This document shows, in pieces, positions 25,648 through 34,594 of a DNA stretch of 64,000 bases. The position numbers and the translations under genes are program-made. The notes under the pieces were generated by a model. That model had not been told where the DNA came from and ran no database searches. It worked only from the letters and a program-made list of their open reading frames with translations. The stretch's first letter is position 1. Each line of letters begins with the position of its first letter. The DNA is from Rurimicrobium sp040387755 (GTDB taxonomy: Bacteria; Bacteroidota; Bacteroidia; Chitinophagales; Chitinophagaceae): contig JAZKDB010000002.1 of the NCBI GenBank assembly GCA_040387755.1, positions 1,860,001-1,924,000 on the forward strand, given 5' to 3'.

Positions 25648-26124
25648 TTATTCTTCGGTCTTTGGAGCTACTTCTTTTGGTATGGAGAAATAGATAGGAA
25701 TTTGAAAATGCACCTTTACGGCTTTGCCATTTTGTTTTCCTGGTTTCCATTCCGGCATGGATTCAACCACCCTAATTGCTTCCTCATCAAAACCATAGCC
25801 AGCCGGTCTTATAGAGCTCACATTGTTAATAGCCCCATTTTCATCTACCACAAATTTGACATAAACCTTTGCCTCGCGCTCTTCTTCAAGGGCATCTTCA
25901 GGGTATTTCAGATTTTCTTTAATATAACGGAGCATTTCGCTCTGGCCACCAATATATTCGGGCATTTGCTCAACATAAGTAAATATACTTGGCGCATCTG
26001 CTTTTACTATCGTTTTGGTTGGGCTACTTTCCTGAGGGCTTATGGTACTTTCTGTAGAGTCTGTTTGGGCCTTGACATTTATATAAGCAAGAAATAATAG
26101 AAAAAGAAGGATTGTTTTTTTCAT
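25648..26124 (-). CDS. Periplasmic TonB C-terminal-domain protein, tandem paralogue
   Basis: A 158-residue paralogue of the adjacent gene, with a signal peptide (about 1-19, NVKAQ) and one TonB C-terminal domain (VEQMPEYIGGQSEMLRYIKE, KVYVKFVVDENGAINNVS, EEAIRVVESMPEWKPGKQNG). It ends shortly after the domain. It lies 20 bases upstream of its paralogue, so the two form one unit from a tandem duplication. Likely periplasmic; partner unknown. Confidence 0.85.
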   Translation of the reverse strand: MKKTILLFLLFLAYINVKAQTDSTESTISPQESSPTKTIVKADAPSIFTYVEQMPEYIGGQSEMLRYIKENLKYPEDALEEEREAKVYVKFVVDENGAINNVSSIRPAGYGFDEEAIRVVESMPEWKPGKQNGKAVKVHFQIPIYFSIPKEVAPKTEE

Positions 26125-26207
26125 TAGGACTAATTAGAGCGCAAAAGGATACAATTTTTATAACATTCTGAAATATTTTTTTAAGAACAAGCGCAGAGTA
26201 GAAGCTT

Positions 26208-26215
26208 TACCTTTG
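26208..26215 (+). promoter_or_regulatory. -7 element of the truncated haemoglobin promoter
   Basis: TACCTTTG, a perfect TAnnTTTG match, 18 bases before the ATG at 26234. No -33 element is assigned. Confidence 0.5.
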
Positions 26216-26233
26216 TTTACCAAACAAACATGA

Positions 26234-26623
26234 ATGAAAAGTGATATTCAAAGCCTCGATGATATAAAGTTGTTGGTCAATACTTTTTATGCCCGAGTGC
26301 AGCAGAATGAATTAATTGGTCCCATTTTCGCCAGTAAAATTTCGGACTGGACACCGCATCTGGAAAAAATGTATCGGTTTTGGCAAACCATTTTATTGCA
26401 CGAGCATACATATAGTGGTAGCCCTTTTCCATCTCATGCTCAATTGCCTGTCGTTCAGGAACATTTTGATGCATGGCTGGGTTTGTGGGAGTCTGTAGTA
26501 GACGGGTTTTTCGAAGGAGAGAATGCAGAAGAAGCCAAGAAAAGAGGAAAAATAATGGCGCAGCTCTTTCATTATAAAATTGATTACCTCAAAAGCCATC
26601 CGGCAATGAAACCGCTTGTTTAA
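26234..26623 (+). CDS. Group III truncated haemoglobin
   Basis: A 129-residue haem protein of the two-over-two globin fold, class III. Visible features are VNTFYARVQQNELIGPIFA (helix B/C region), KMYRFWQTILLHEHTYSG (about 48-65) with the conserved FW pair, and LPVVQEHFDAWLGLW carrying the proximal histidine (His F8) in the FDxWL context. The family binds oxygen or nitric oxide in the cytoplasm and is widespread in Bacteroidota. It is followed 17 bases later by a small conserved gene, probably in one transcript. Confidence 0.9.
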   Translation: MKSDIQSLDDIKLLVNTFYARVQQNELIGPIFASKISDWTPHLEKMYRFWQTILLHEHTYSGSPFPSHAQLPVVQEHFDAWLGLWESVVDGFFEGENAEEAKKRGKIMAQLFHYKIDYLKSHPAMKPLV

Positions 26624-26640
26624 TAGTAAATAAAACAGAG

Positions 26641-26955
26641 ATGAAAAACTACGATACAGTAAGCGAAGCAGTAAACGACCTTGTTAAAAGAGGCTATACC
26701 ACAGACTTCAATATTCATGAAAATGGAGAATGCCTGATTTGCGTCAATGATTCCATCAGTCTTTCTCCGGAAGATTTTGAAATTGACGAAACCCATCGTT
26801 TTGAGGGGCAAACAGACCCAGGAGATGAAATGATTGTCTTTGCAATCTCTTCAAAAAAACTGGGTATTAAAGGAATTGTGGTGAATGCTTATGGCATTTA
26901 TTCTGATTCCGGTGCCGCTAAAGTTGTGAAGTACCTCAGCGAACATTTGCGCTAA
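26641..26955 (+). CDS. Conserved hypothetical small protein
   Basis: A 104-residue soluble protein (MKNYDTVSEAVNDLVKRGY start). It has a mixed alpha/beta look: a helical N-terminus, an acidic middle (ICVNDSISLSPEDFEIDETH) and a C-terminal strand-helix (KGIVVNAYGIYSDSGAAKVV). Similar proteins of this size are common in Bacteroidota, but I do not assign a function. It is probably co-transcribed with the truncated haemoglobin. Confidence 0.75.
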   Translation: MKNYDTVSEAVNDLVKRGYTTDFNIHENGECLICVNDSISLSPEDFEIDETHRFEGQTDPGDEMIVFAISSKKLGIKGIVVNAYGIYSDSGAAKVVKYLSEHLR

Positions 26956-27019
26956 AACAAAAAGAGCCTGTCCTTTCAGACAAGCCCTCTTGCATTAGTA
27001 AACAAACCGTCTTTGATTA

Positions 27020-29095
27020 TTATTTAAGACAGACAACCTCACCGGCATATACGGTGTATCCGGCTGATACACTGTCGTGTATGGTTTTTTGGGTAGCCCA
27101 CATATTAATGCTGCCACAAGGGCTCGGGCTTCCAGCTGTGTTGAAGGCAAATGGTGTAACTGGCACATTGGTGGTTCCACTATAGCTGTTGGAAGCCAGG
27201 CTGCTTGTCAATGCATAATTAAGCAAATAGGCATCGTTGACAGAGAATGTACCGGTAATGGTATCCCCTTTGGCATAACCGCCACAGCCCGATTTGTCTA
27301 TATGCAAGCTGATTTGTGGTAATTGAGAATCCATTTGAATTCTTTGCGTTACACTCGCTCCGTTATCATTTTCCAGCGTTACTTCCAACAAATCATTGGT
27401 GCCCGGATTAAATCTGGCCAATACACTACCAATATTATTCAGGTAATCTTTATACTCATAGAAATTGTTGGCATCCGGCATTACAACAGGATGGGTAATC
27501 TGATTGGTTGCTGTGTCATATCCGAGCAAGTTCAACGGACTGTTTAAGTAGTAAGATAGACCACTTACCAGATTGCGTACTCTTACACGATACTTCATGC
27601 CGACCAATGGTGCAGACAAGCCTTGCATCACAATAGTGCCTGCAAAGGGGCTGTTATCATAGGTGTTAGCTTGATTAAATTCAAGTTTGGCCCCTGGTTT
27701 TGTAAGTCCGGTAAAGCTATTGATATTGTCTACAGATACACCTCCAAGAGTAATCATAACAGGACTTTTGCCGTCCCAGGCTTTTCCAGGTGCAATCTGT
27801 ATATAAGAATCCACGATGTTACCCCAATAAGGAATTACAGTATGATCTTTGGTAGATGGTGGTACGTTCCATGAAAGCACAGCACGTACTTTGATAACGG
27901 TTGGTTGGCCACAGGGGTTTCTGAATTTGGAAAAATCGAAGGGAAGAATCACTGAGTAGGCCAGCCCATCCGCAGGTAAAGGAATGTCAAATACATTGAC
28001 GAAAGAAGTTCCTACATAACGCCAGGTGCAATCAACATCGGTCTGAATCCAGAAACCTACATATTCTTTACTGCCTTTGCTGCATAAATTACCGGAATAG
28101 CCCGAAGGTTTTTTTACACGTATAGATGCTACTAAAGCCTCTTTATGATAATCAAGGCCGACACAATAAAGCTCCTCATAGGCCACATTTCCTTTCAGCG
28201 AAAGAAATTTTTTCAGGCTTGTCGCCCAATCTAATCCTGCAGCGGTAAAGATATTCTGATTCTGAAGCATAATGGCCTGATTCTTTGAATAGACCGCTTC
28301 GTGCAAAATTTTCACACCAATTCTCTCTGATTCAATTTTCAGTTTATCATTGGCATAGAGCTTGGTCAACTCTGCCAATTCGATTTTAGGTGGCAAAATA
28401 GCTTGTTGAGCAAGGTCAAGTTTATTGATGCCTTGGGTAGAAGTGCTGGCCAGACTGGATAAACTTACAGTAGGGTTTTGAATAGCTGCTGTCAGTAAGG
28501 AACCAATCTTGTCAAAAGGAAAATTGGGAAGCATTAAAACCATTGGTGCAATTTGGATATTAGCCTCCTTCATATCTCCCCATGCCACAGACTGGTTGGG
28601 TTGATTGGGTAATAAAGGGTTGTTCCATGAAAGAATTGCACGCAAGCGAGGAAGATTTGCTTTAGTGCACAGCATGTTTTTGGGATCAATTTTCAATCTG
28701 ACAACATAAGAAATAGGTTTTTCCAAAGCACCATTACAGTCCTTACTATCTGGTATGTCATGTACATTTACTGCGACCATACCCATATCCTGCCAGGCTC
28801 CTCCCTCATAATCAAGGAAAAAGCGAACATACTCCATAGAGCCTTTGCTGCAGAGGTTACCACCATAGCCACTGTTGCGGCTGATTTTAATTGTTGCTGT
28901 CAGTTCTTCCATAACGGGTTGATAACCAATACAACCCAACTCTTCGAAAGCGGTATTGTATTTAAGCGGAAGTACAGCTTTTAATTTGCTGTTGGCAATG
29001 GTTCCGAAATAGTTTGCATTTTCGGCCATTAGTTTTGGAGCGTTGCTCCTGCTGTCCAGATGAACTTTTAGTTCTTTGTCGTTTAATTGTAACAT
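27020..29095 (-). CDS. Large hypothetical protein with two copies of an unrecognised module
   Basis: A 691-residue protein, not recognised. A module of about 135 residues occurs twice, at about 50-185 and 305-440. Each copy has YEELxCxG, then SGYGGNLCSKGSMEYV or SGYSGNLCSKGSKEYV, VxVFDIP or VNVHDIP, RAILSWN or RAVLSWN, and AWGDMKEANIQIAP or YWGNIVDSYIQIAP. A further beta-rich region (about 450-690) ends without a T9SS sorting domain. No signal peptide or membrane segment is visible at the ATG, so it may be cytoplasmic or leave by another route. No neighbour hints at function; it stands alone between divergent promoters. Confidence 0.7.
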   Translation of the reverse strand: MLQLNDKELKVHLDSRSNAPKLMAENANYFGTIANSKLKAVLPLKYNTAFEELGCIGYQPVMEELTATIKISRNSGYGGNLCSKGSMEYVRFFLDYEGGAWQDMGMVAVNVHDIPDSKDCNGALEKPISYVVRLKIDPKNMLCTKANLPRLRAILSWNNPLLPNQPNQSVAWGDMKEANIQIAPMVLMLPNFPFDKIGSLLTAAIQNPTVSLSSLASTSTQGINKLDLAQQAILPPKIELAELTKLYANDKLKIESERIGVKILHEAVYSKNQAIMLQNQNIFTAAGLDWATSLKKFLSLKGNVAYEELYCVGLDYHKEALVASIRVKKPSGYSGNLCSKGSKEYVGFWIQTDVDCTWRYVGTSFVNVFDIPLPADGLAYSVILPFDFSKFRNPCGQPTVIKVRAVLSWNVPPSTKDHTVIPYWGNIVDSYIQIAPGKAWDGKSPVMITLGGVSVDNINSFTGLTKPGAKLEFNQANTYDNSPFAGTIVMQGLSAPLVGMKYRVRVRNLVSGLSYYLNSPLNLLGYDTATNQITHPVVMPDANNFYEYKDYLNNIGSVLARFNPGTNDLLEVTLENDNGASVTQRIQMDSQLPQISLHIDKSGCGGYAKGDTITGTFSVNDAYLLNYALTSSLASNSYSGTTNVPVTPFAFNTAGSPSPCGSINMWATQKTIHDSVSAGYTVYAGEVVCLK

Positions 29096-29548
29096 TTTAT
29101 ATCAGTTTTTGGTTATCCCTACTCTATTTTGGGTTTTCGGGTTTCCCCCAATTGTTTCGTTTTGTTTTACACTACAGCTTGTTGGCAAGCGGTCTTATTC
29201 TGTTTGTTTTGCTATAAAAGAAAGGCTCAAAAAATTGTTTCAGTTTTCGGCAAGCCTATTTGATGACACAAAGGTGATGTGCGGCCGAAAGCCAAACAAG
29301 AGGAAAAGCCCTGCTTTTTATCTTTAAAAACCACCTTTTTAAAAAGGGTGTTTTTCCTGTTTTTATTTTCAAATGTGCTTTCACACTATGATTATAGCAG
29401 GGAAAAGCCCTTGTAACATTGGCTTTTGCTACATTGCAAAGGTTTGGCTGTTTTTAAATTTTGGAACAGATAGTTAATACATCACTTTTCCGAAATACAT
29501 TTGTTTAAGACATAAAAATTTTCACTAACAATTAATTAATTCGAAAAA
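29096..29548. other. Intergenic region between divergent genes
   Basis: About 450 bases without a convincing gene. It holds a hairpin CACCTTTTT/AAAAAGGGTG (29331-29350) and a T-rich tract (29076-29160). The promoters of the two flanking genes must lie here, but no clear TAnnTTTG element was found. Confidence 0.5.
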
Positions 29549-30220
29549 ATGAGTAACAAAATCAAAAACTTTCTGGGCATAATCGCACTTTGCAGCTCAA
29601 TGCTTTATTCTTGTGGTGACCCAGCTCCGGATGGAGGTACAGGCGGCACAGACACTACTTGTGTAGAAGTAAGTAAAGAATTTTGTGGTGTTCCGCCAGA
29701 TATGATGGTACAACTTATCCGGAATTATAAAGAAAATGTTTGGCACAAATTATCTGATACAATAGCAGGTAAGCATGATGCCCGCTATATGGAAATCTCT
29801 ATTGAACAATTGGAGAACTTTCTGGCTTATGCAAAACAAAGTGCCAAGAAAGACGGCCTACATCTTGCATCTGTAAGAATGTATTACATCAACTATCCGG
29901 GAGATAAGAAAACTGATGAGTATTTAATGGCACACAAAACCGGGAATGTATTTGAAGATTATGCGGGTTGTCATTCAATAGCATTGGTACCCGTTGTTGG
30001 AGCAGATATTCGCGATGTCGGCAGAAGGGATTATTACAGTGTGGGCCATCCTCCAAGAAGCACGATGACAGCAGATGATTTTGCTACAACGGGCAATTTG
30101 ATTTTTGTTCCTGATAATTGCGGTCCAAGCTCTCCAATGGAAAATCACAATGAACTTTGCCCTCCTATGAAGGGCTGTATTACCAATACATTATTAGAAG
30201 TAGCAGATGCTGCGCACTAA
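29549..30220 (+). CDS. Lipoprotein of unknown function in a two-component operon
   Basis: A 223-residue lipoprotein: the lipobox LYSC places the lipidated cysteine at about 22. A Gly/Asp/Thr linker (PDGGTGGTDTTC) leads to a soluble domain with four to six cysteines (EFCGVPPDMM, YAGCHSIALVPVVG, NELCPPMKGC), not recognised as a known fold. It is first in a four-gene unit with a membrane protein, a histidine kinase and a response regulator, and might be an envelope sensing component; this is inference. Confidence 0.75.
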   Translation: MSNKIKNFLGIIALCSSMLYSCGDPAPDGGTGGTDTTCVEVSKEFCGVPPDMMVQLIRNYKENVWHKLSDTIAGKHDARYMEISIEQLENFLAYAKQSAKKDGLHLASVRMYYINYPGDKKTDEYLMAHKTGNVFEDYAGCHSIALVPVVGADIRDVGRRDYYSVGHPPRSTMTADDFATTGNLIFVPDNCGPSSPMENHNELCPPMKGCITNTLLEVADAAH

Positions 30221-30223
30221 ACT

Positions 30224-30883
30224 ATGGCTCTGGAAAAAATACTACACAATATCAGTTATGGTAGCGAGATGATTGCCTATCTCGCTACCGTATTTTTCTA
30301 TGCCAAAAGAAAAAGTCTGGTATCATTTATTTTGCTTTTGTTGATGAGTATGGTTTTTATTACTGAAACACTTGGCAAATTCAAAGAGTTTTTTCCATCC
30401 TACCACAACATTTTCGTGGTGCAAAACATAGAAATGCTGATAGAGATTCTATTATTCCTATTGGTGTATTTTTTTTCTGTCAGCAGCCAATTATTGAAGA
30501 AGGCAATAGCGATAATGATTATCCTCTTTGTAGTTATTTCTATCACTTCTGTATTGGTTTGGCAGCCGCTCCAATTAGTTTTCCCCACTTATGCTTTAGT
30601 TTCAGGGGGGCTGTTTGTTCTCATTGCGATTCAGCTGTATTTTTATGAAGGCATCAAGAATATGCAGCAACAACGTTTTAACAAGAGTTATTTGTTTTAT
30701 ATCAGTATCGGATTGTTTATTTTTTATGCAAATGAAATGCCGGTAATGACTCTACTCAATCATTATCTGGGTAATAATACCGGCGTAGATAAGATTGCTT
30801 TTGTTTTTAATCTTAAACTGATTGTGAGTATTATTTTTTACAGCCTTTATTCATTTGGTATTTTATGGACGATAAGGAAATAA
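30224..30883 (+). CDS. Polytopic membrane protein of unknown function
   Basis: A 219-residue integral membrane protein with about six or seven hydrophobic segments (for example SFILLLLMSMVFITETL, MLIEILLFLLVYFFSVS, KAIAIMIILFVVISITSV, SYLFYISIGLFIFYANE). No transporter motif is visible. It starts 3 bases after the lipoprotein stop and overlaps the kinase start by 19 bases, so it is tightly coupled to the two-component pair and may be its input module. Confidence 0.75.
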   Translation: MALEKILHNISYGSEMIAYLATVFFYAKRKSLVSFILLLLMSMVFITETLGKFKEFFPSYHNIFVVQNIEMLIEILLFLLVYFFSVSSQLLKKAIAIMIILFVVISITSVLVWQPLQLVFPTYALVSGGLFVLIAIQLYFYEGIKNMQQQRFNKSYLFYISIGLFIFYANEMPVMTLLNHYLGNNTGVDKIAFVFNLKLIVSIIFYSLYSFGILWTIRK

Positions 30884-31647
30884 CATTTTTGATTCTATCT
30901 GCCAGCATTACAATATTATTGGTCAGCATTGGGCTGGTATTGTTTTTGGTATTTTTTATTCAAACAAAAAATAAAAACCTGAAGGAGCAATATCTCCTAA
31001 AGGAGCAGTACGAAAAAGAATTGTTTGCGGCACAAATTGAAATTAAAGACCAGACCTTACAGCATGTAGGAAGAGAATTACACGATAATATTGGTCAGTT
31101 ATTAACCGTAGCGCGAATACATATTAAGGGTTTGCTAAAAACCAATGAGAGTGAAAAGCTTAATGAAATCAATACCATTACTGCAAACGCGTTAGATGAA
31201 TTGCGAAAACTATCAAAGGCTTTGAACAGAGGAGGATATGAAAGAGATGCACCTCTTACAGAATTGGTAGAACAAGAAATGGCACTCATAAAAAAGACAG
31301 GTGCTATTAATGCGCATTTGAAAATCTATGGTCAGGAATACAGGTTAGATGCCGAGCATGAAATTATTTGTTTCAGAATTTTACAGGAGTTCGTTTCGAA
31401 TGCACTGAAGTACTCGGGATGTGAACACCTGTATTTTGAGCTTCACTACTTGCCCGAGCTATTTATCTTTGTACTAAAAGACGATGGAAAAGGGTTTGAT
31501 GCGGAGAAAGTAGTAAAAGGAAACGGGCTCGTTAATATAGAAAACAGGGTTAGAATGATTGGCGCTACCTATCAATTAAAAAGCCAATTAGGAAAAGGAA
31601 CCAGCGTAACCATACAATTAAAACCAAATAATAATGACACAGAATAG
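30865..31647 (+). CDS. NarL-type sensor histidine kinase
   Basis: A 260-residue kinase. One membrane segment (about 8-32) is followed by a coiled-coil linker, the HisKA_3 dimerisation helix with the phospho-accepting histidine in VGRELHDNIGQLLTVARIH (about 71-89), and an HATPase_c domain (N-box EFVSNALKY, D-box DDGKGFD, GNGLVNIENRVRMIGATY, GKGTSVTI). It lacks a recognisable sensor domain, so the adjacent membrane protein may supply the input. It overlaps the next gene by 14 bases. Confidence 0.92.
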   Translation: MDDKEITFLILSASITILLVSIGLVLFLVFFIQTKNKNLKEQYLLKEQYEKELFAAQIEIKDQTLQHVGRELHDNIGQLLTVARIHIKGLLKTNESEKLNEINTITANALDELRKLSKALNRGGYERDAPLTELVEQEMALIKKTGAINAHLKIYGQEYRLDAEHEIICFRILQEFVSNALKYSGCEHLYFELHYLPELFIFVLKDDGKGFDAEKVVKGNGLVNIENRVRMIGATYQLKSQLGKGTSVTIQLKPNNNDTE

Positions 31648-32284
31648 TATAGCCATTGTCGATGATCATCAGATTGTTTCGGAGGCTATTGCCGGACTTA
31701 TTAATGCTTTGCCCCAGTTTAATGTTTTGTATGAAGTAAGAAATGGAAAGGAGCTGCTTCTTAGGTTAGCAAACAAAAAGAACATTCCGGACCTGATCTT
31801 GTTGGATATCAATATGCCCATCATGAATGGTTTTGAAACAGCAGCCTGGTTGCACGAAAATCTACCAGAGGTGCCCTTCGTGGCATTGTCGATGAATGAT
31901 GATGATGAGTCAATTATCAAAATGCTGAAATTGGGTGCAAAGGGATACCTGATAAAGGATATCGATTCGGACGAATTATTAGTAGCTCTGGACGAGGTGC
32001 TGAAAAAAGGTTTTTATTATACCGACCTCGTGACATCCAAGTTGCTGTATAACCTTAATTCCGATATTCCGGCCAAAGGAAAAACACCACAGCTCAAAGA
32101 CAAAGAAATGGAGTTTATCCGTTTGGCCTGTACCGAAATGACCTATAAGGAAATAGCCGAAACGATGTTTGTTAGCCCCAAAACAGTAGACGGTTATCGT
32201 GATGATTTGTTTCAGAAATTAAATATCAAAAACAGAATAGGTTTGGCTATGTATGCTATTAAACAAGGCTGGGTAGAAATCTAA
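31634..32284 (+). CDS. NarL/FixJ-family response regulator
   Basis: A 216-residue regulator. The receiver domain has the acidic pair in AIVDDHQ (about 7-13), the phospho-acceptor aspartate in DLILLDINMP and the lysine of GYLIKD. The LuxR-type helix-turn-helix lies at about 150-210 (EMEFIRLACTEMTYKEIAET, FVSPKTVDGYRDDLF). It is the cognate partner of the kinase with which it overlaps. Target genes are unknown. Confidence 0.94.
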   Translation: MTQNSIAIVDDHQIVSEAIAGLINALPQFNVLYEVRNGKELLLRLANKKNIPDLILLDINMPIMNGFETAAWLHENLPEVPFVALSMNDDDESIIKMLKLGAKGYLIKDIDSDELLVALDEVLKKGFYYTDLVTSKLLYNLNSDIPAKGKTPQLKDKEMEFIRLACTEMTYKEIAETMFVSPKTVDGYRDDLFQKLNIKNRIGLAMYAIKQGWVEI

Positions 32285-32351
32285 TTAAAATTCAATTACC
32301 TATATAATTGTCATTTCTTTATCTTCGCTATGTTTATAGACTATTTCAAAA

Positions 32352-33011
32352 ATGTCCGGCAATATTACATCACAGGCGAAGGAGCAAATATTAGGAAAAA
32401 TCAGAAAGGCTTTGAGTGCGCATGCGCTGCCGACCCCCTTTCCTGAAGTGGAGAAATGGGATGCCAAACAAGCTTTTGAACTCAATAACTTGTCACACGA
32501 CGAACAATTTGCGGAACACTTTATAGCGTTGGGCGGAAAATATGTCTATTGCCAGAACGAGTTGGAATTGTTGGAAAACATTGACTCTCTTTACCAAAGC
32601 CGTGCCTGGTCAAAATTGTTTTGTGCCAACGAACGTTTGCTCACTCTGGCACAAAACAACAAACTCAATTTTATATTACCTGCAGATAATGCAGATGAAT
32701 CTGCGGATGGATGCATTACCGATTGCGAGGCTTTAATCGCCCGGACGGGGTCGTTTTTGATGAGTAGCCGTCAACATCTGGGAAGGGTAAGCTCCATATT
32801 CTACCCAGTGCATATTGTGGTGGCCTATAAGGATGATGTGGTCTACGATATTGAAGACGGATTTCATCTGTTACAACAAAGATATGGCAAGGAGCAGCCG
32901 TCAATGATTAGCTTACAAACAGGACCCAGCCGCACAGCAGATATCGAAAAGACACTGGTTACAGGCGTTCACGGTCCGAAAGAAGTATTTTGTTTTTATG
33001 TAAATGCTTAA
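32352..33011 (+). CDS. LUD-domain protein (LutC/YkgG-like)
   Basis: A 219-residue protein of the lactate-utilisation LutC/YkgG family. The N-terminal AKEQILGKIRKALSAH is family-typical and the C-terminal GPSRTADIEKTLVTGVHGPKE is the signature. In lactate-oxidising systems LutC works with LutA and LutB (Fe-S and cysteine-rich proteins), which are absent here, so its role may differ. A TATCTTCG element at 32320-32327 could be its -7 box. It is followed by comM 33 bases later. Confidence 0.8.
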   Translation: MSGNITSQAKEQILGKIRKALSAHALPTPFPEVEKWDAKQAFELNNLSHDEQFAEHFIALGGKYVYCQNELELLENIDSLYQSRAWSKLFCANERLLTLAQNNKLNFILPADNADESADGCITDCEALIARTGSFLMSSRQHLGRVSSIFYPVHIVVAYKDDVVYDIEDGFHLLQQRYGKEQPSMISLQTGPSRTADIEKTLVTGVHGPKEVFCFYVNA

Positions 33012-33044
33012 GGGCATTTTTAATTTTTAATTGTCGATTAGCAA

Positions 33045-34592
33045 ATGTTGGTCAAAGTTTTTGGAAGTGCAGTACAAGGTGTTGATGCTATTACCATAAC
33101 CATAGAAGTTGATGCTACACCCGGTGGTCAAACGGGTTATTTTATAGTTGGATTGCCAGATAACGCAGTAAAAGAGAGTATTGAACGGATTGTTTCTGCT
33201 ATCAAAAATAATGGCTTCGAAAGGCCCAGAACAAAAATACTGGTTAACATGGCTCCGGCTGACATTCGTAAAGCGGGCTCTGCATATGACTTGCCCATTG
33301 CATTGGGAATGTTAGGAGCATCCAAGCAATTACCCTCCGAAGGATTAAGTGAGTATATTATAATGGGTGAGCTTTCACTTGATGGTTCATTGCAGCCAAT
33401 CAAAGGTGCATTACCCATGGCAATACAAGCCAGGAAGGAAGGTTTTAAGGGAATGATACTGCCAAAGGAAAACGCACGCGAAGCTGCTTTGGTAAACAAT
33501 CTCGACGTTTATGGAGTTTCCCACATACGTGAAGTAATAGACTTCTTTTATGATAAAGAATCCCTTCAACCCTTAATCGTCAATACGCGCGAAGAGTTTT
33601 TTGAAAATCAACAGTTTTTCGACATTGACTTTAACGATGTCAAAGGGCAGGAAAATGTAAAAAGAGCATTGGAAATTGCTGCTGCCGGCGGACATAACGC
33701 TATACTGATTGGTCCTCCCGGTGCAGGTAAGACAATGTTGGCAAAACGACTGCCTTCTATCTTGCCTCCACTAAGTTTGCAGGAAGCACTCGAAACCACC
33801 AAGATTCATTCTGTTGCCGGAAAGCTGCCAATGAACACCTCTCTTGTCGCGCAAAGGCCATTTCGCTCTCCCCATCATACAGTAAGTGATGCCGCATTAG
33901 TGGGTGGTGGTGGTATTCCGCAGCCCGGGGAAATCTCTTTGGCGCACAATGGCGTTTTGTTTTTAGACGAGCTGCCTGAGTTTAAACGCACGGTTCTTGA
34001 AGTCATGAGGCAACCCATGGAAGAAAGGCAGGTGACTATTTCCCGTGCCAAAGTAAGTGTGGATTTTCCGGCAAGCTTTATGTTAGTTGCATCAATGAAC
34101 CCCTGCCCTTGTGGCTATTACAATCACCCCGAAAAAGAATGTTCCTGCGCTCCTGTTGTTGTGCAACGCTATCTGAATAAAATCTCAGGCCCTTTGCTGG
34201 ACAGGATTGATTTACATGTAGAAGTGACACCCGTTTCTTTTACAGAACTATCTGGTGGAGGCAATGCCGGAGAAACCAGTGCACAAGTGAGGGAAAGGGT
34301 AATCAAAGCAAGAGAGATACAAGCAAAAAGGTTTGAAGGCAAAGCTGGCGTTTATTGCAATGCACAGATGGGCAGTAAATTGCTGAAAGAAGTTTGTGTC
34401 ATCAGCAGCGTAGGAGCCAATCTCTTAAAGACCGCAATGGAAAGATTGAATCTTTCTGCGAGAGCTTATGACCGCATTTTAAAAGTATCCCGCACCATAG
34501 CAGACCTGGCAGACAGTGCTGATATTCGCCCCGAACATTTGGCCGAAGCGATCCAATACCGCAGCCTGGACCGAGAAGGTTGGGCAGGATAA
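33045..34592 (+). CDS. comM: YifB/ComM-family AAA+ ATPase (Mg-chelatase-like)
   Basis: A 515-residue hexameric helicase-like ATPase which promotes branch migration during natural transformation in Gram-negative bacteria. The N-terminal Lon-protease-like domain (about 20-170: VGLPDNAVKESIERI) precedes the AAA+ core: Walker A GPPGAGKT (223-230), Walker B VLFLDELPEF and the zinc-finger insert NPCPCGYYNHPEKECSC. It ends with the chelatase C-terminal region. It converges on the YceH-like gene with only 2 bases between stops and no terminator. Confidence 0.92.
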   Translation: MLVKVFGSAVQGVDAITITIEVDATPGGQTGYFIVGLPDNAVKESIERIVSAIKNNGFERPRTKILVNMAPADIRKAGSAYDLPIALGMLGASKQLPSEGLSEYIIMGELSLDGSLQPIKGALPMAIQARKEGFKGMILPKENAREAALVNNLDVYGVSHIREVIDFFYDKESLQPLIVNTREEFFENQQFFDIDFNDVKGQENVKRALEIAAAGGHNAILIGPPGAGKTMLAKRLPSILPPLSLQEALETTKIHSVAGKLPMNTSLVAQRPFRSPHHTVSDAALVGGGGIPQPGEISLAHNGVLFLDELPEFKRTVLEVMRQPMEERQVTISRAKVSVDFPASFMLVASMNPCPCGYYNHPEKECSCAPVVVQRYLNKISGPLLDRIDLHVEVTPVSFTELSGGGNAGETSAQVRERVIKAREIQAKRFEGKAGVYCNAQMGSKLLKEVCVISSVGANLLKTAMERLNLSARAYDRILKVSRTIADLADSADIRPEHLAEAIQYRSLDREGWAG

Positions 34593-34594
34593 TA

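Noticed and set aside
26960..26995. Terminator hairpin after the conserved small gene at 26641
   Set aside because: The GAG/CTC and TGTC/GACA arms are broken by several mismatches; too weak to list.
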